Below, in pieces: positions 34,622 to 43,411 of a DNA stretch of 63,454 nucleotides. Position numbers and translations under genes: made by a program. The stretch is from an uncultured Victivallales bacterium. Lineage in GTDB: Bacteria > Verrucomicrobiota > Lentisphaeria > Oligosphaerales > JAFGRS01. Under the pieces are notes generated by a model. That model was not told the DNA's origin and made no database searches. It worked only from the letters and a program-made list of their open reading frames with translations. The stretch is from NCBI GenBank assembly GCA_903837355.1, contig CAILUI010000462.1:1-63454 (forward strand), in the 5' to 3' direction. The stretch's first letter is position 1, and every line of letters starts with the position of its first letter.

Positions 34622-35176
34622 TCACGGGCCCTCACCGGCTCGGGCGATCCAGTCACCCAGCCGACCGGGACGGCGCCCTGCCGCCAGGGCTGCCGTCAGG
34701 CGCTCCCAGGCCACGCGGCCCAGCCAGGCCGCGCAAACCTCGGCCAGGCCCACGAAGCCGCCGTCGCGGCGCAAACCGGGCTTCTCGCCAAGGATGATCG
34801 TGTCCTTCAGGCTGTCCAATCCGTGGCCACCGAAGTACAGGTACGACACATTCCGTTCAGCGAGCCGGTCGCCGCTGCGAGCGACGGGGAAGTCGGGATA
34901 GATGGTATAGGCCTGGGCCTCCGGCAACAGCCCCGCGGCGCGCAGCGACTGCAGGCCAGCGGCTCCGTCCGGTACGGGGAAGGCGCGGCTGTGCTGCTCG
35001 GCGTACGTGATCGCAACGGCGAGGATCAGCTTCATCTGGTATGGACTCTCGACGCGCGCGATGTCCGGGGCGACCCCCAGGCGCCAGAGTAGGTACAGCG
35101 AGATAAGCAGCACAATCGGAGCGCCGAGCACGGCGAACCATGGCCACCCGGGCGCGACGTTGCCCTGCGACCCCAC
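34622..35176 (-). CDS. Membrane protein with pilin-like H-x9-DG family C-terminal domain
   Basis: About 184 residues with one membrane segment (FAVLGAPIVLLISLYLLWRL) followed by a soluble domain. FPVPDGAAGLQSLRAAGLL and NVSYLYFGGHGLDS resemble the C-terminal parts of Lentisphaerota pseudopilin-like proteins (GLxxLxxxGLL, then CSYxYxGG and DG-type strands), but the prepilin motif is missing. The N-terminus is uncertain: I use GTG 35176, which has no ribosome site; ATG 35305 has GGAG but lies inside a dispersed repeat. The gene is convergent with the ABC exporter, 28 bp away. Function unknown. Confidence 0.55.
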   Translation of the reverse strand: MGSQGNVAPGWPWFAVLGAPIVLLISLYLLWRLGVAPDIARVESPYQMKLILAVAITYAEQHSRAFPVPDGAAGLQSLRAAGLLPEAQAYTIYPDFPVARSGDRLAERNVSYLYFGGHGLDSLKDTIILGEKPGLRRDGGFVGLAEVCAAWLGRVAWERLTAALAAGRRPGRLGDWIARAGEGP

Positions 35177-35301
35177 GGAACCTGGGCGGTACTGAGAAAG
35201 CTCCGGTGAGGATGGCGTCGCTGTGAGCCTGGAGCCGGCGGGTCTTGCAGACAGCGGTCTTGCAGACAGCGGGCACCGCGAACCCGCCCGAGACGGGCTT
35301 G

Positions 35302-35408
35302 GCATCGCGGGCTCCAGCCGGGCCTCCGGTCCGGTGGAACGCGGGATCTCCGCATCCCGCGGCCGGGTTGCGGAGAACCCGGCTTCCAGGGGCGGGCCGG
35401 ACATACCG
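35302..35408 (-). repeat. Dispersed double-hairpin element, copy 2 (inverted)
   Basis: The reverse complement aligns along its length with 17986-18090. It has two clean hairpins that share the same loop: CCGGGTT (35363-35369) with AACCCGG (35376-35382), and GCGGGAT (35341-35347) with ATCCCGC (35354-35360). The 490 bp between 35177 and 35666 otherwise hold only the promoter below. Confidence 0.8.
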
Positions 35409-35560
35409 ACACGCGAACCGCGAGTCCCGCAGCCCGGTCACAGACCGTGGGTTATTCGGCGGTTCACATACAAGGGGGATGCCCAGGGACACTGCCGCAG
35501 GCTGCAAGAGCCTGCGGGGGACACCTTCTTGAAACCGCCCCGAGCGGGTTTGCGAGCAGG

Positions 35561-35589
35561 TTGCCGATTCGCCTGCGGTCGGCTACTCT
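35561..35589 (+). promoter_or_regulatory. Putative promoter for the ThuA-like gene
   Basis: TTGCCG (35561-35566), 17-base spacer, TACTCT (35584-35589), about 78 bases before the ATG. Confidence 0.45.
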
Positions 35590-35666
35590 ATCGGGTCAGC
35601 CCGTCGCCGGGGAGAACCACGCGGCGACCGAGGGCTGACCAAGGCAAGAAAGAAGAGGACGTTTCC

Positions 35667-36440
35667 ATGGGTAGCACTCTCTCACGCTGGGCCGCCGTCG
35701 GGGTCGGGGCCGTTGCCGCGGGGGCCGCTTTGAGCTGTGCCGCGCAGGCGGCGGCGCCGGCCGGAGGCAAACACGTGGTCGTCGTCTGGTCCGAAGGCAC
35801 GGCCCCCAAGGATGTCTACCCGAACGATATCAACGGCGCCATCGTCGACGGGCTGAAGGCGGCGTTACCGGACTGGGAAGTGATCAGAGCCAGCCTCGGC
35901 GACCCCGATCAGGGCCTCCCCGCCGACCTCCTGGCGCGCACCGACGTGCTGATCTGGTGGGGACACCAGCGCCACGGGGACGTCAAAGACGAACTGGTCG
36001 CGAAGATCGACAAGCGGGTGCGCGACGAGGGCATGGGCTTCATCTCCCTGCATTCGTCCCACTTCGCCAAGCCGAACAAGGTGCTGATGGCATCGCCGTG
36101 TACGTGGGGCGCCTACGTCGGCGACTCGACTACGCTGAAAGTGACCGTCAGCGCGCCGCAACACCCGATCGCGGCCGGCGTCGGCGAGTTCACCATCGCC
36201 CACCACGAGCGCTACAGCGACCCCTACGCGGTGCCGCCGGCCCAGACCATTGTCTTCGAGGGCGTCGCGACCCTGAAGGATGGCACGACCGACGCCTCGA
36301 AGCAAGGCTTCTGCTGGGAGATTGGCAAAGGGCGCATGTTCTACTTCCAGGCCGGGCATGAAACCGACCCCGTCTTCATGGACGCGAACATCCGACGCCT
36401 GATGGCGAACGCCGTGCGCTGGGCCGCCCCCGCGGAGTGA
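35667..36440 (+). CDS. Exported ThuA-like (trehalose-utilisation/class I amidotransferase-like) protein
   Basis: A 257-residue protein with a signal peptide (VGVGAVAAGAALSCAAQAAA). The rest is a ThuA-type flavodoxin-like fold: HVVVVWSEGTAPKDVYPNDI, LARTDVLIWWGHQRHGDV, GMGFISLHSSHF, and YFQAGHETDPVFMDANIRRL, where WWGHxxHGDV and HSSHF are family features. The catalytic Cys of true amidotransferases is not present. ThuA is tied to sugar, possibly ketotrehalose, metabolism; PVC genomes carry many exported copies with unknown substrates. GAGG lies about 9 bases before the ATG. Confidence 0.85.
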   Translation: MGSTLSRWAAVGVGAVAAGAALSCAAQAAAPAGGKHVVVVWSEGTAPKDVYPNDINGAIVDGLKAALPDWEVIRASLGDPDQGLPADLLARTDVLIWWGHQRHGDVKDELVAKIDKRVRDEGMGFISLHSSHFAKPNKVLMASPCTWGAYVGDSTTLKVTVSAPQHPIAAGVGEFTIAHHERYSDPYAVPPAQTIVFEGVATLKDGTTDASKQGFCWEIGKGRMFYFQAGHETDPVFMDANIRRLMANAVRWAAPAE

Positions 36441-36458
36441 GTCGCGGCTGGCGGCGGC

Positions 36459-37049
36459 CTACCGAGCGCCTGGGGCTTCGGCGGGGCAGACGGTCGCCGT
36501 CACGTCTCCTGCATGGCCGTGACCCCGTCCCAGTCCGCGACGGATCAGTTCGCCCACCAGGTCGGCCGGGACGTAGCGACGGAACGACCGCAGTCCCGAC
36601 TTCATGTTGTGGACCGCACTGGCCATGTCGCTGATCTCACGGATGCGCGAGAAGACGGGGACTTCCTCTTCGAGGCGAAGATGCCGGACGTTCGCCATGT
36701 CCTGTGCCAGCATGAGCAACGATTGGCTGACACGGCGTGACAAGACGATGGCCGCGACGATGGCCAACAGGGAGATGAGGGCTGTGATTCCCAGGATGTC
36801 GACAAGGCAGCGCTGCTCAGTCTGCTGGATGCTGGCGGCGGACATATCGATAGCCAGCAACGCTTCGAACTCTCCCGTACTCGTGAAGACGGGCGCATAG
36901 CTCGTCAGCCAGACCCCCCAGGCATCCTTCGTCAGCTCGGGTGCCACCTGCACTTGGTAGGGCGGCGTGAACGCGGCCTCCATACCTGCGCAGAACTCCC
37001 CCTCGTAGGCATCGCCCACTACACAGCCAGACGCGGAGAGCTGCCGCAT
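36459..37049 (-). pseudogene. Relic of a Cache-HAMP adenylate-cyclase-type receptor
   Basis: A 196-codon fragment. It begins in the middle of a Cache-type sensor domain (AGMEAAFTPPYQVQVAPELT, DAWGVWLTSYAPV, LLAIDMSA), continues through one membrane helix (ILGITALISLLAIVAAIVLS), a HAMP-like segment (REISDMASAVHNMKSGLRSF) and the linker RRYVPADLVGELIRRG, which in class III cyclases leads straight into the catalytic domain. There the sequence degenerates (GRGHGHAGDVTATVCPAEAP) and stops. The first membrane helix, the first half of Cache and the cyclase domain are missing. It is wedged between two intact genes, 2 bp after the GH42 stop, so it may be read through but cannot signal. Confidence 0.7.
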
Positions 37050-37051
37050 GG

Positions 37052-40000
37052 CTACTCCCGCACCTGGAGGGTCAGGGGCGCGGCACGGACGCCGGAGGCG
37101 ATGTCGCGGAGTTCCAGGCGCCAGGTACCGGGCGGGTCGTTCAATGCCAGAGGGAACTCGGCCGAGCCGGCGCCGTTCGGGCAGGCGAGGTTCTGGGAGT
37201 ACTGCCGGTGCGGCGCCGTGGCGCCCGGCGCAAAGACGTCGAGGCGCACGACGTGGAAGCCCACCGTCGCGTCGCCGCCGCCCACGCTGACCTGCAGGCG
37301 CAGCGCAGCGCCGGCCGTGACCTCAGCCGCGGCCATCGTGGCCTGCACCTCGCGCACCGCGTAGGGGAGCAGGGAGAACAGCAGCGGCCGGCCGCGCGAC
37401 AGGTTGAGATCCCATTCGCGTACCAGGCCGCTGCCGATGCGTCTGCCGTCGCGCAGGTCGTAGACCACGGCCGCGGCCGGCAGGACCAGGTGCGCCGGCT
37501 GCTCGGCGAGGCTGGGCAGGCGGAAGTCCTGCTCGATGCCGAGATAACGCAGAGCGCCGTCCTCGAACACGGTCAGCCGGGTCGCCTTGGGGCGGGTGCC
37601 GCCAGCCGTACTCAGCCGTGCCGGGGGCTCCAGGCCGATGTCGGCGAGCAGGTCGGCGACCGCCTCGCGCAAGGGCGCCGGGCCATCGGCCAACCGATCA
37701 GCGGCAAGGGTGGGCCAGGGCAGGTTGAGGGTGAAGGCGCTGCCTTTGCCGAGACGGCGCACGGCGCAGGCGGTGGCCTCGCCGGCCGGCCAGAGCGCCT
37801 CGGCTCCGGCCAGGCGCAATCCAGGGGAGAGCAGACGCACCGGGGTCCCGTTGAGCGCACCGGTGAGGGTGGCATCGGCGAGGTCCTCGGTGAGGCCCTG
37901 CCGCCCGGCCGGAGTGGTCACCCCCAGGAGCTCGTCCAGCACGGCTGTGGCGCGGATGCAACCGTCGCCCGTGAGCAGCCCCGTGCGTCCATCGGCGAGG
38001 AGGTTCCCGCCGGCCTCGACGAAGCCGCGCAGCGTGGCCGCCTGCCGGTCGGACAGGCAGAGGGCGCCAACCAGGATGACGAGGCGGAACTCGTCCGCCG
38101 GGAGCCTTCCCGCCTCGAGATCCTGGTAGGAGACGTAACGGACCTCATAACCCAGGTCGTGCAGCAGTTTCAGCAGGGCGGTGTGGGTCTGCTGCAGGCG
38201 CCCATCGCCGGCGACCTCGGCGGGCGCGCCCAGCCGCCCCAACAGGGTCGTGGCGAGCATGTCTGGCTGCGAGTAGAGCACGCCGATTCCGGAGTGCCGC
38301 CGGGTGGCATGCAGCAGGAGCCGTCCCGGTCCCGCTGTCAGCTCGCGCACGGCCGGGAAGAACCAGCGTCCGAACTGGCTCGGCGAGAGGTCGGGGTTGA
38401 AGGGGATGTAGTCGCAGCCCCAGGAGGTCCACCACCAGACCGAGTTGTCCCCGCCGAGCAGGCAGGTCCACGGCCAGGCGGCGAAACCGGCGGCGTTGTC
38501 GGCGTCGGCATTGCCCCATTTGCCGGTCAGCGCCCCGGGGGCCTTGAGCGAGCGTACCAGTTCGCCCTGGATCCACTCGGTCGTGTAGGTCTGGTTGAGG
38601 AGCAGGCTCGGGCTGCAGAGCTGGGTGAAGTCGTAGCCGGCCAGCCAGTGGTAGTTGAGCAACCCGTCCCAGCCGACCTTGGCGCCGGGAGCCCCGCTCT
38701 GGAGGGTACCGGCAAAATGCTCGTGGGTGGCCGCGAAGGCGGTATCCATGAAGCGCCGGTGATCGAGCCAAGGAGCGAAGCTCGTGGACTGCTTGGCGGC
38801 CTCCTCGATGGGCATGGGAGCCGTGATCTCAGCGATGTCCGCATGGGTGGTGGCCCAGGCCGCATTGAGTGCAGCGAGGGTGCCGTACTTGGCCAGAAGC
38901 CAGGTGCGGAAGGCTGTCATGGTTGCCGGTGAACTGCAGCCTTCCGCCCGGCTGTCGAGGAGGTAGTTCTCATCGCCCAGGGTGAAGGCGGCGGGGCTGT
39001 AGGGCGCCGCCTGCCGAGCCTGGATACGGAGCCGTTCGTCGGTGAGGCGGAGGTACTCGGGATCATGCAGGCAGGGCTGGCGCACGTGCTGGGTGTCCGC
39101 CTCGCCGGAGAGGCGCGTGACGTAGGGCAGCACCCGCAGCCCGGAGCGCGAGGAGAGCTCATACTGGCGGGCTGCCGGCCCGTCGTCATAGCCGCCCATG
39201 TGACAGAGGTCCATCATGTCAGCGCCAAGCTCGTAGCAGGCGCGGTCGGTCTTCTGCAGCACCGCTTCGCCACCGGCGTAGCTCCAGAGGAGCACGGTGA
39301 AGTCGTCGTAGGGGTAGGCCAGTGGCAGGGTGAAGCGGCGGCGGGAGAAGGCGAGCACATCGCCGTCGCGCTCGACCCAGGCATCCAGACGATGGCAGAC
39401 GGTCAGCGGGCGCGGCAGGGCCAGGGTGAGGCGAGCCTCGGCGCCCGCGGTTGTGGCCGCAGCGCGGGCCAGGACCCGCTCGAAGGCATCGCGGACTTCG
39501 CACACCACGCGCGCCCCGGCGAGGTCCGTCCCAGCCGCCCATGCCACCCGTACATTGAGCGGTCCGCCTGCAGGCAGCGGTACCTGCGGCGTGGCGTCCG
39601 GGTGGTTCTGGCGGACCGGCTCCAGGTCGATGGCCCTGATCGCCAGCGCCTCGGCGGCGGGCAGCAGCAGGCTGCGCATGTCGGTGGTCCGGCCCTTGCC
39701 GTCGCGCCGAATCAGGTCCAGCCAGCACGAGCGGCCGCCGGGCAGGACCGGCAGCGGCAGCGTCGCGACCGCAGCACCGACCTTGACTTCCTGGGACATG
39801 AGCTCGCGGTCGAGGTCGTCGGTGAGCCGCGCCAGCAGCGTACCGTCGGTGGGGAGGGCCGGGTCCAGCGTGACCGTGATGCTACGGCGGTCGGGGGCCA
39901 GGTCGCCGAAGGCGAACGCCGACTTCCCGAGGCGGCCGGCGGCCGCCAGCACAGCGCGGGCGCAGAGCGCCAGGCAGCGGTCGGTGGCGCCGTCGCGCCC

Positions 40001-41668
40001 CTCGATGTCGTCGTGGCGCGGCACCAGCGCGCTGTAGTCGGCCAGGTTGGCCCGCAAGACCACCACGGCACCGCTGTCGTAACGGTATGCCGCGATGGGC
40101 GGGTCGGCCGGGGTGAAGCCTGGCAGGTTGCGCCAGGGCAAGGCGTCGAGAACCGCGGCGCTCAAGGCGGGATCCGGGTTAAGGAAGAGCTCCTTGGGCC
40201 AGGTCGCCACGGTGTCGGGCCGGCCGGCCAGGAAGAGGCCCGCGCCGGCACGCACGCGCTGGAGCAGGGCCAGTCGGCCGGGCCCGGGCAGGGAGGCGGC
40301 GCTGATGCCAGCACAGAGGAACAGCTCGGTGCCCTCCTGGGTGCAGAGGGCTGCGGCCAGGGCGGCCGCCGGGCCGAGACCGAGCGCTCCCTGCCCGGTC
40401 TGCCCTGCGTAGGGCCAGGCATCGCCCTGGCAGATGGCCGTGCTGGAATCCCAGTACAGGTGCTCGACCTGCAGATCGACACGACGCGCCAGCTCCATCG
40501 TCTCATAGGCGCTGTAACGCGGGCAGAAGAGCACGGTGCGGATGGGCCCGGATACGTGTTCCCGCGCCCAGGAGAAACGCAGCGGCTCCGGGTTCGGACG
40601 CCAGCGCTCGACCTCGCGCTCGAGGAGCTTGCGGCCGTGGGCCAGGACCGCCACCCGGCGGCTCTCGGGGAGAAGCCCCGGCGGCAGCGGCTGCAGGAAA
40701 CCGCCCGCAGCGACCGCTTGCAGTTGGCCTGCATCCGCATCGGCGCTGGCGCGATAGTAGGCTCTGGCTTGCTCGCCGTCAGGCAAGGTCGGATAGTCGT
40801 AGAAGCCGAGGGCGAAGCTCTGCGCGCCCGGTTTCAGGACCAGCTTGGTATCGATGCCGTAGCTCCCGACCGGGATCGTGATCGCGGCGAAGGCATCGGG
40901 GGTACCGACGATGAGTCCTGCCGGGCCGCTTCCCGGGCGCTGCGGGGTGGTGTCTTCGTAGAGTACCCAATGCTGGCGGGCCAGATCGAGGCTGACGGTC
41001 TCGCCGGGCGTGGTCGTGCCGCCGGCGGTGGTGACCGCGCGCTGCCGCGGCTCGGCAAAGCCGGTCGGGTAGCAGGTCAGCTTCAGCCAGCTCTCCTGCA
41101 CCGGCTGTTTGGCCTCGTAGGTGCCGTACAGCAGGAGCTTATCGCTGTTGCTCTGCAGGGCGAAACGCAGGACAGCTCTGACCTTGGGCGTGTCCCAGAC
41201 GTACTCGACCACGCCATCCTGGCCGCCGCTGCGCAGTACCCGCATGACCGCGGGCCGGTTGTGCAGGGCTTCCCCGTCGAAATACCAGTTGAAGAAGCCC
41301 TGGAAGTACCAGTTGGCCTGGGAAGGCTCGGTCATGCCTAGGGTCACATAGTCCAGGGTCCAGATCCACCAATGCGAGGTGATTTCGTCTTGGCGGTCAG
41401 GGAGTTCCACGATGTCGTAGGTCAGGGTGTAGCTGCTGACCTCATTGGCCAGGGTCACCGGCTGGACGACTCGCTTCCCCTGCGCGGTCGGGATCTCCTG
41501 ACGCACCCCGAGGGTAACCTCGACGGCGGCATGCAGTTGCAGCGCCAGCACAGCGGCGAACAGCGCTGCTAAGGCGAACCGAGGCGACCAGCGGCACCCG
41601 GCGAGACGCCGGGGCGTCGAGGTCGTTAGGCTGCATGCCCTTAGGTTTTGGGGCAGAAGGCGTTGCAT
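37052..41668 (-). CDS. Large exported GH42-like beta-galactosidase
   Basis: A 1538-residue exported protein; residues 1-48 include a signal peptide (FALAALFAAVLALQLHA). The N-terminal half is beta-sandwich material. The barrel region starts near YPYDDFTVLLWSY; E900 in AFTLGDENYLL fits the acid/base of GH42-type enzymes, and GKWGNADADNAAGF lies further on. A glutamine-amidotransferase-like trimerisation domain follows (VRYVSYQDLEAGRLPADEFR, LRGFVEAGGNLLADGRTGLL) and a C-terminal beta domain (FNDPPGTWR-like LNDPPGTWRLELRDIASG). It should cleave beta-galactosides outside the cytoplasm. GAGGAG precedes the ATG. Confidence 0.8.
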   Translation of the reverse strand: MQRLLPQNLRACSLTTSTPRRLAGCRWSPRFALAALFAAVLALQLHAAVEVTLGVRQEIPTAQGKRVVQPVTLANEVSSYTLTYDIVELPDRQDEITSHWWIWTLDYVTLGMTEPSQANWYFQGFFNWYFDGEALHNRPAVMRVLRSGGQDGVVEYVWDTPKVRAVLRFALQSNSDKLLLYGTYEAKQPVQESWLKLTCYPTGFAEPRQRAVTTAGGTTTPGETVSLDLARQHWVLYEDTTPQRPGSGPAGLIVGTPDAFAAITIPVGSYGIDTKLVLKPGAQSFALGFYDYPTLPDGEQARAYYRASADADAGQLQAVAAGGFLQPLPPGLLPESRRVAVLAHGRKLLEREVERWRPNPEPLRFSWAREHVSGPIRTVLFCPRYSAYETMELARRVDLQVEHLYWDSSTAICQGDAWPYAGQTGQGALGLGPAAALAAALCTQEGTELFLCAGISAASLPGPGRLALLQRVRAGAGLFLAGRPDTVATWPKELFLNPDPALSAAVLDALPWRNLPGFTPADPPIAAYRYDSGAVVVLRANLADYSALVPRHDDIEGRDGATDRCLALCARAVLAAAGRLGKSAFAFGDLAPDRRSITVTLDPALPTDGTLLARLTDDLDRELMSQEVKVGAAVATLPLPVLPGGRSCWLDLIRRDGKGRTTDMRSLLLPAAEALAIRAIDLEPVRQNHPDATPQVPLPAGGPLNVRVAWAAGTDLAGARVVCEVRDAFERVLARAAATTAGAEARLTLALPRPLTVCHRLDAWVERDGDVLAFSRRRFTLPLAYPYDDFTVLLWSYAGGEAVLQKTDRACYELGADMMDLCHMGGYDDGPAARQYELSSRSGLRVLPYVTRLSGEADTQHVRQPCLHDPEYLRLTDERLRIQARQAAPYSPAAFTLGDENYLLDSRAEGCSSPATMTAFRTWLLAKYGTLAALNAAWATTHADIAEITAPMPIEEAAKQSTSFAPWLDHRRFMDTAFAATHEHFAGTLQSGAPGAKVGWDGLLNYHWLAGYDFTQLCSPSLLLNQTYTTEWIQGELVRSLKAPGALTGKWGNADADNAAGFAAWPWTCLLGGDNSVWWWTSWGCDYIPFNPDLSPSQFGRWFFPAVRELTAGPGRLLLHATRRHSGIGVLYSQPDMLATTLLGRLGAPAEVAGDGRLQQTHTALLKLLHDLGYEVRYVSYQDLEAGRLPADEFRLVILVGALCLSDRQAATLRGFVEAGGNLLADGRTGLLTGDGCIRATAVLDELLGVTTPAGRQGLTEDLADATLTGALNGTPVRLLSPGLRLAGAEALWPAGEATACAVRRLGKGSAFTLNLPWPTLAADRLADGPAPLREAVADLLADIGLEPPARLSTAGGTRPKATRLTVFEDGALRYLGIEQDFRLPSLAEQPAHLVLPAAAVVYDLRDGRRIGSGLVREWDLNLSRGRPLLFSLLPYAVREVQATMAAAEVTAGAALRLQVSVGGGDATVGFHVVRLDVFAPGATAPHRQYSQNLACPNGAGSAEFPLALNDPPGTWRLELRDIASGVRAAPLTLQVRE

Positions 41669-41729
41669 GTGTGGATCACTCCTCTGTGTCGTGACCTATC
41701 AGCTTACAGCCTGTGCCGCTGCAGCCTTC

Positions 41730-42500
41730 TCAGATCAGGTTGCCGCCGGAGAGATTGAGTTCGCAGGCGGTGATGTGGGCAGCCTCGTCACTGACCAGGA
41801 AGGCGACGCCGGCGGCGATTTCCTCCGGGGTCTCGAGCCGGCCCATCGCCAGGTGGGCGGCGCGCTCGGCGAGGAACTTGGCGCCGTCGCCATGGCGCTC
41901 AGTCTGGTACTCGAGTTCGCGGGGGGTCGCTACCCAGCCGACGGTGATCCAGTTGACGCGGATCTGATCGCGGGCGCCGTCACGGGCAAAAGCCTTGGTC
42001 ATCGCCAGCAGGGCCGCTTTCGAGCAACCGTAGGACAGACGGTCAATGCCGGGGCAGCGGGTGTGCGTAGTGCCGATGTTAATCACATTGCCACCGTGAC
42101 CTTGTCGACGCATCTGCTCGAAGGCCCGGCGGGTCAGCAGGAAGGCCCCACGCACGTTGGTGGCGAACACCTCGTCCCACAGTTCGGCCGTCATCTCCGC
42201 GATCGGGCTGTAGCCCAATGCCGCGGCGTTGTTGACCAGGATATCGAGCCGACCGAACTGCTCCAGGGCCGCCGCAACCAGGGCTTCGCAGTCCGGCGCG
42301 GAGCCGACCTCGGCGCGCTGCCAGATCGCCCGGCCACCGTTGTCCTGGATCGCCGCAACGACACGCTGGCCCTCCGCTTCATTGCGCCCGGAGATGACCA
42401 GCGCCGCCCCGGCTGCCGCCAGGCGTCGGGCGATGGCTTCGCCCAGGCCGCGCGAGGAGCCCGTCACGACCGCTACACGTCCATCCAGACCAGCAGGCAT
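41730..42500 (-). CDS. Short-chain dehydrogenase/reductase
   Basis: A 256-residue classical SDR. The cofactor motif TGSSRGLG is at 13-20, NNAA at 90-93, and the catalytic Y157-x3-K161 in LSYGCSKAAL. The usual catalytic Ser is replaced locally by Thr (NIGTTHTRC). The C-terminus reads GVAFLVSDEAAHITACELNL then SGG. The substrate is probably a sugar or hydroxyacid. The ATG at 42500 has GGGAG 7 bases upstream; the open frame continues further up but overlaps the PIN gene. It precedes the GH42 gene by 61 bp on the same strand. Confidence 0.92.
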   Translation of the reverse strand: MPAGLDGRVAVVTGSSRGLGEAIARRLAAAGAALVISGRNEAEGQRVVAAIQDNGGRAIWQRAEVGSAPDCEALVAAALEQFGRLDILVNNAAALGYSPIAEMTAELWDEVFATNVRGAFLLTRRAFEQMRRQGHGGNVINIGTTHTRCPGIDRLSYGCSKAALLAMTKAFARDGARDQIRVNWITVGWVATPRELEYQTERHGDGAKFLAERAAHLAMGRLETPEEIAAGVAFLVSDEAAHITACELNLSGGNLI

Positions 42501-42537
42501 AGGCAAACTCCCAGGTACACCGAGCCGTCTCCGCGGT

Positions 42538-42942
42538 TCACCCCGGTGCCCAGAGGGACAGCCCGGCAGCGCGGACGGCGGCACAAATCTCCGTATCGAA
42601 GCAGACCATCTGGATGCCGGGGAAGACCGTCGAAAGCTGCCGGAAGCAGAAAAAGTGGCCGGCTTCCGCCGCGCGCAGTCGCCAGGCCCGATTCTCCCTG
42701 GCGATATCCGCGAGCCGGACCGGCGGGATGTCGACATGGGACAGCGCCGCGAGGACGCTGTCGAGCCCGCGCCACTGCTCGTCCGTGGCCCGACGCCGGG
42801 CGAGACCCGCGGCGGCCTCCACCTCCAGCCACCGCCAGGCATAGCTCTGCGTTGCCTGACCGGCGGCCTGCAGCGCCGCGGCGGAGTGCGGTTCCACCAC
42901 CACCATGGCGAGGACGGCGCTGGTATCCCAGAACAGCACCAT
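42538..42942 (-). CDS. PIN-domain toxin
   Basis: A 134-residue PIN domain, a probable VapC-type RNase. D6 in LFWDTSAVLAM, E40 in WLEVEAAAGL, and D116 in MVCFDTE are the expected metal ligands. The third acidic position is Glu (E93 in LRAAEAGHFF) where Asp in RAxDAxHLA is usual. The ATG at 42942 overlaps the antitoxin stop by one base (TGATG), so translation is coupled. Activity is held in check by the antitoxin next to it. Confidence 0.85.
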   Translation of the reverse strand: MVLFWDTSAVLAMVVVEPHSAAALQAAGQATQSYAWRWLEVEAAAGLARRRATDEQWRGLDSVLAALSHVDIPPVRLADIARENRAWRLRAAEAGHFFCFRQLSTVFPGIQMVCFDTEICAAVRAAGLSLWAPG

Positions 42943-43262
42943 CAGTAGGGCTTCTCCTGACGCAGCAGATCGCTCGTCTGCACGTCGGTCCGGCCATCGG
43001 GAGCGACCGTGGGCGTGAGCCGTGGGAAGGCTGGCCGCGACGGCCGCTGCGTCGGCATCTCGATCTCCAAACCGGCCGCCCTGGCCCGGGCCAGGGTCTC
43101 CTCGCGAAGTCGGCGCCACTCGCTGCCCGCATCGCGCTGCAACGGCGAGAGCGTGGCCACTGGGCGCTCACGGTCACAGACCAGAATGCTCTCGCCGGTG
43201 TCACGAATGTGCCGCAGATAGCGACTGAGGTTGTTCTTCAGATCCGCAGTCTTGACATTCAT
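42942..43262 (-). CDS. Phd/YefM-family antitoxin
   Basis: A 106-residue protein. MNVKTADLKNNLSRYLRHIR and DTGESILVCDRERPVATLSP are the N-terminal Phd/YefM DNA-binding fold; the C-terminal half (RLREETLARARAAGLEIEMP and on) is the disordered toxin-neutralising part. The ATG at 43262 lies 6 bases after the -10 box of its promoter, so the mRNA is predicted to be leaderless. Short inverted repeats overlap the promoter, fitting autoregulation. Confidence 0.85.
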   Translation of the reverse strand: MNVKTADLKNNLSRYLRHIRDTGESILVCDRERPVATLSPLQRDAGSEWRRLREETLARARAAGLEIEMPTQRPSRPAFPRLTPTVAPDGRTDVQTSDLLRQEKPY

Positions 43263-43268
43263 ATGGCT

Positions 43269-43297
43269 AAGATAGCTAGGTTATCTGGCTATATCAA
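43269..43297 (-). promoter_or_regulatory. Promoter and operator of the toxin-antitoxin operon
   Basis: On the minus strand TTGATA (43297-43292), exact 17-base spacer, TATCTT (43274-43269). AGATA (43270-43274) and TATCT (43282-43286) form an inverted repeat across the -10 and spacer, and TGGCTA occurs twice (43264-43269, 43287-43292). This is the probable antitoxin operator. Confidence 0.7.
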
Positions 43298-43386
43298 GCA
43301 GCGATAAGGGTCGCGGCACGGCGCCGGAGCAGGTATGTTCAGCCTGGGTGTGCTGCGGCAGCAGGGCGAGCGGCGCGGATGCCGGG

Positions 43387-43411
43387 CGTCCGGGCACAGT
43401 GCGCCCGGACG
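43387..43411 (+). promoter_or_regulatory. Stable hairpin directly before the sialidase-like gene
   Basis: CGTCCGGGC (43387-43395) pairs with GCCCGGACG (43403-43411), loop of seven. The AGGAAAGGGG ribosome site begins 3 bases after the stem, so the hairpin may influence translation or mRNA stability. Confidence 0.45.

Noticed and set aside
41667..43307. A 546-codon plus-strand frame opposite the SDR and toxin-antitoxin genes.
   Set aside because: The minus strand carries three genes with family motifs and ribosome sites; the plus frame has none.
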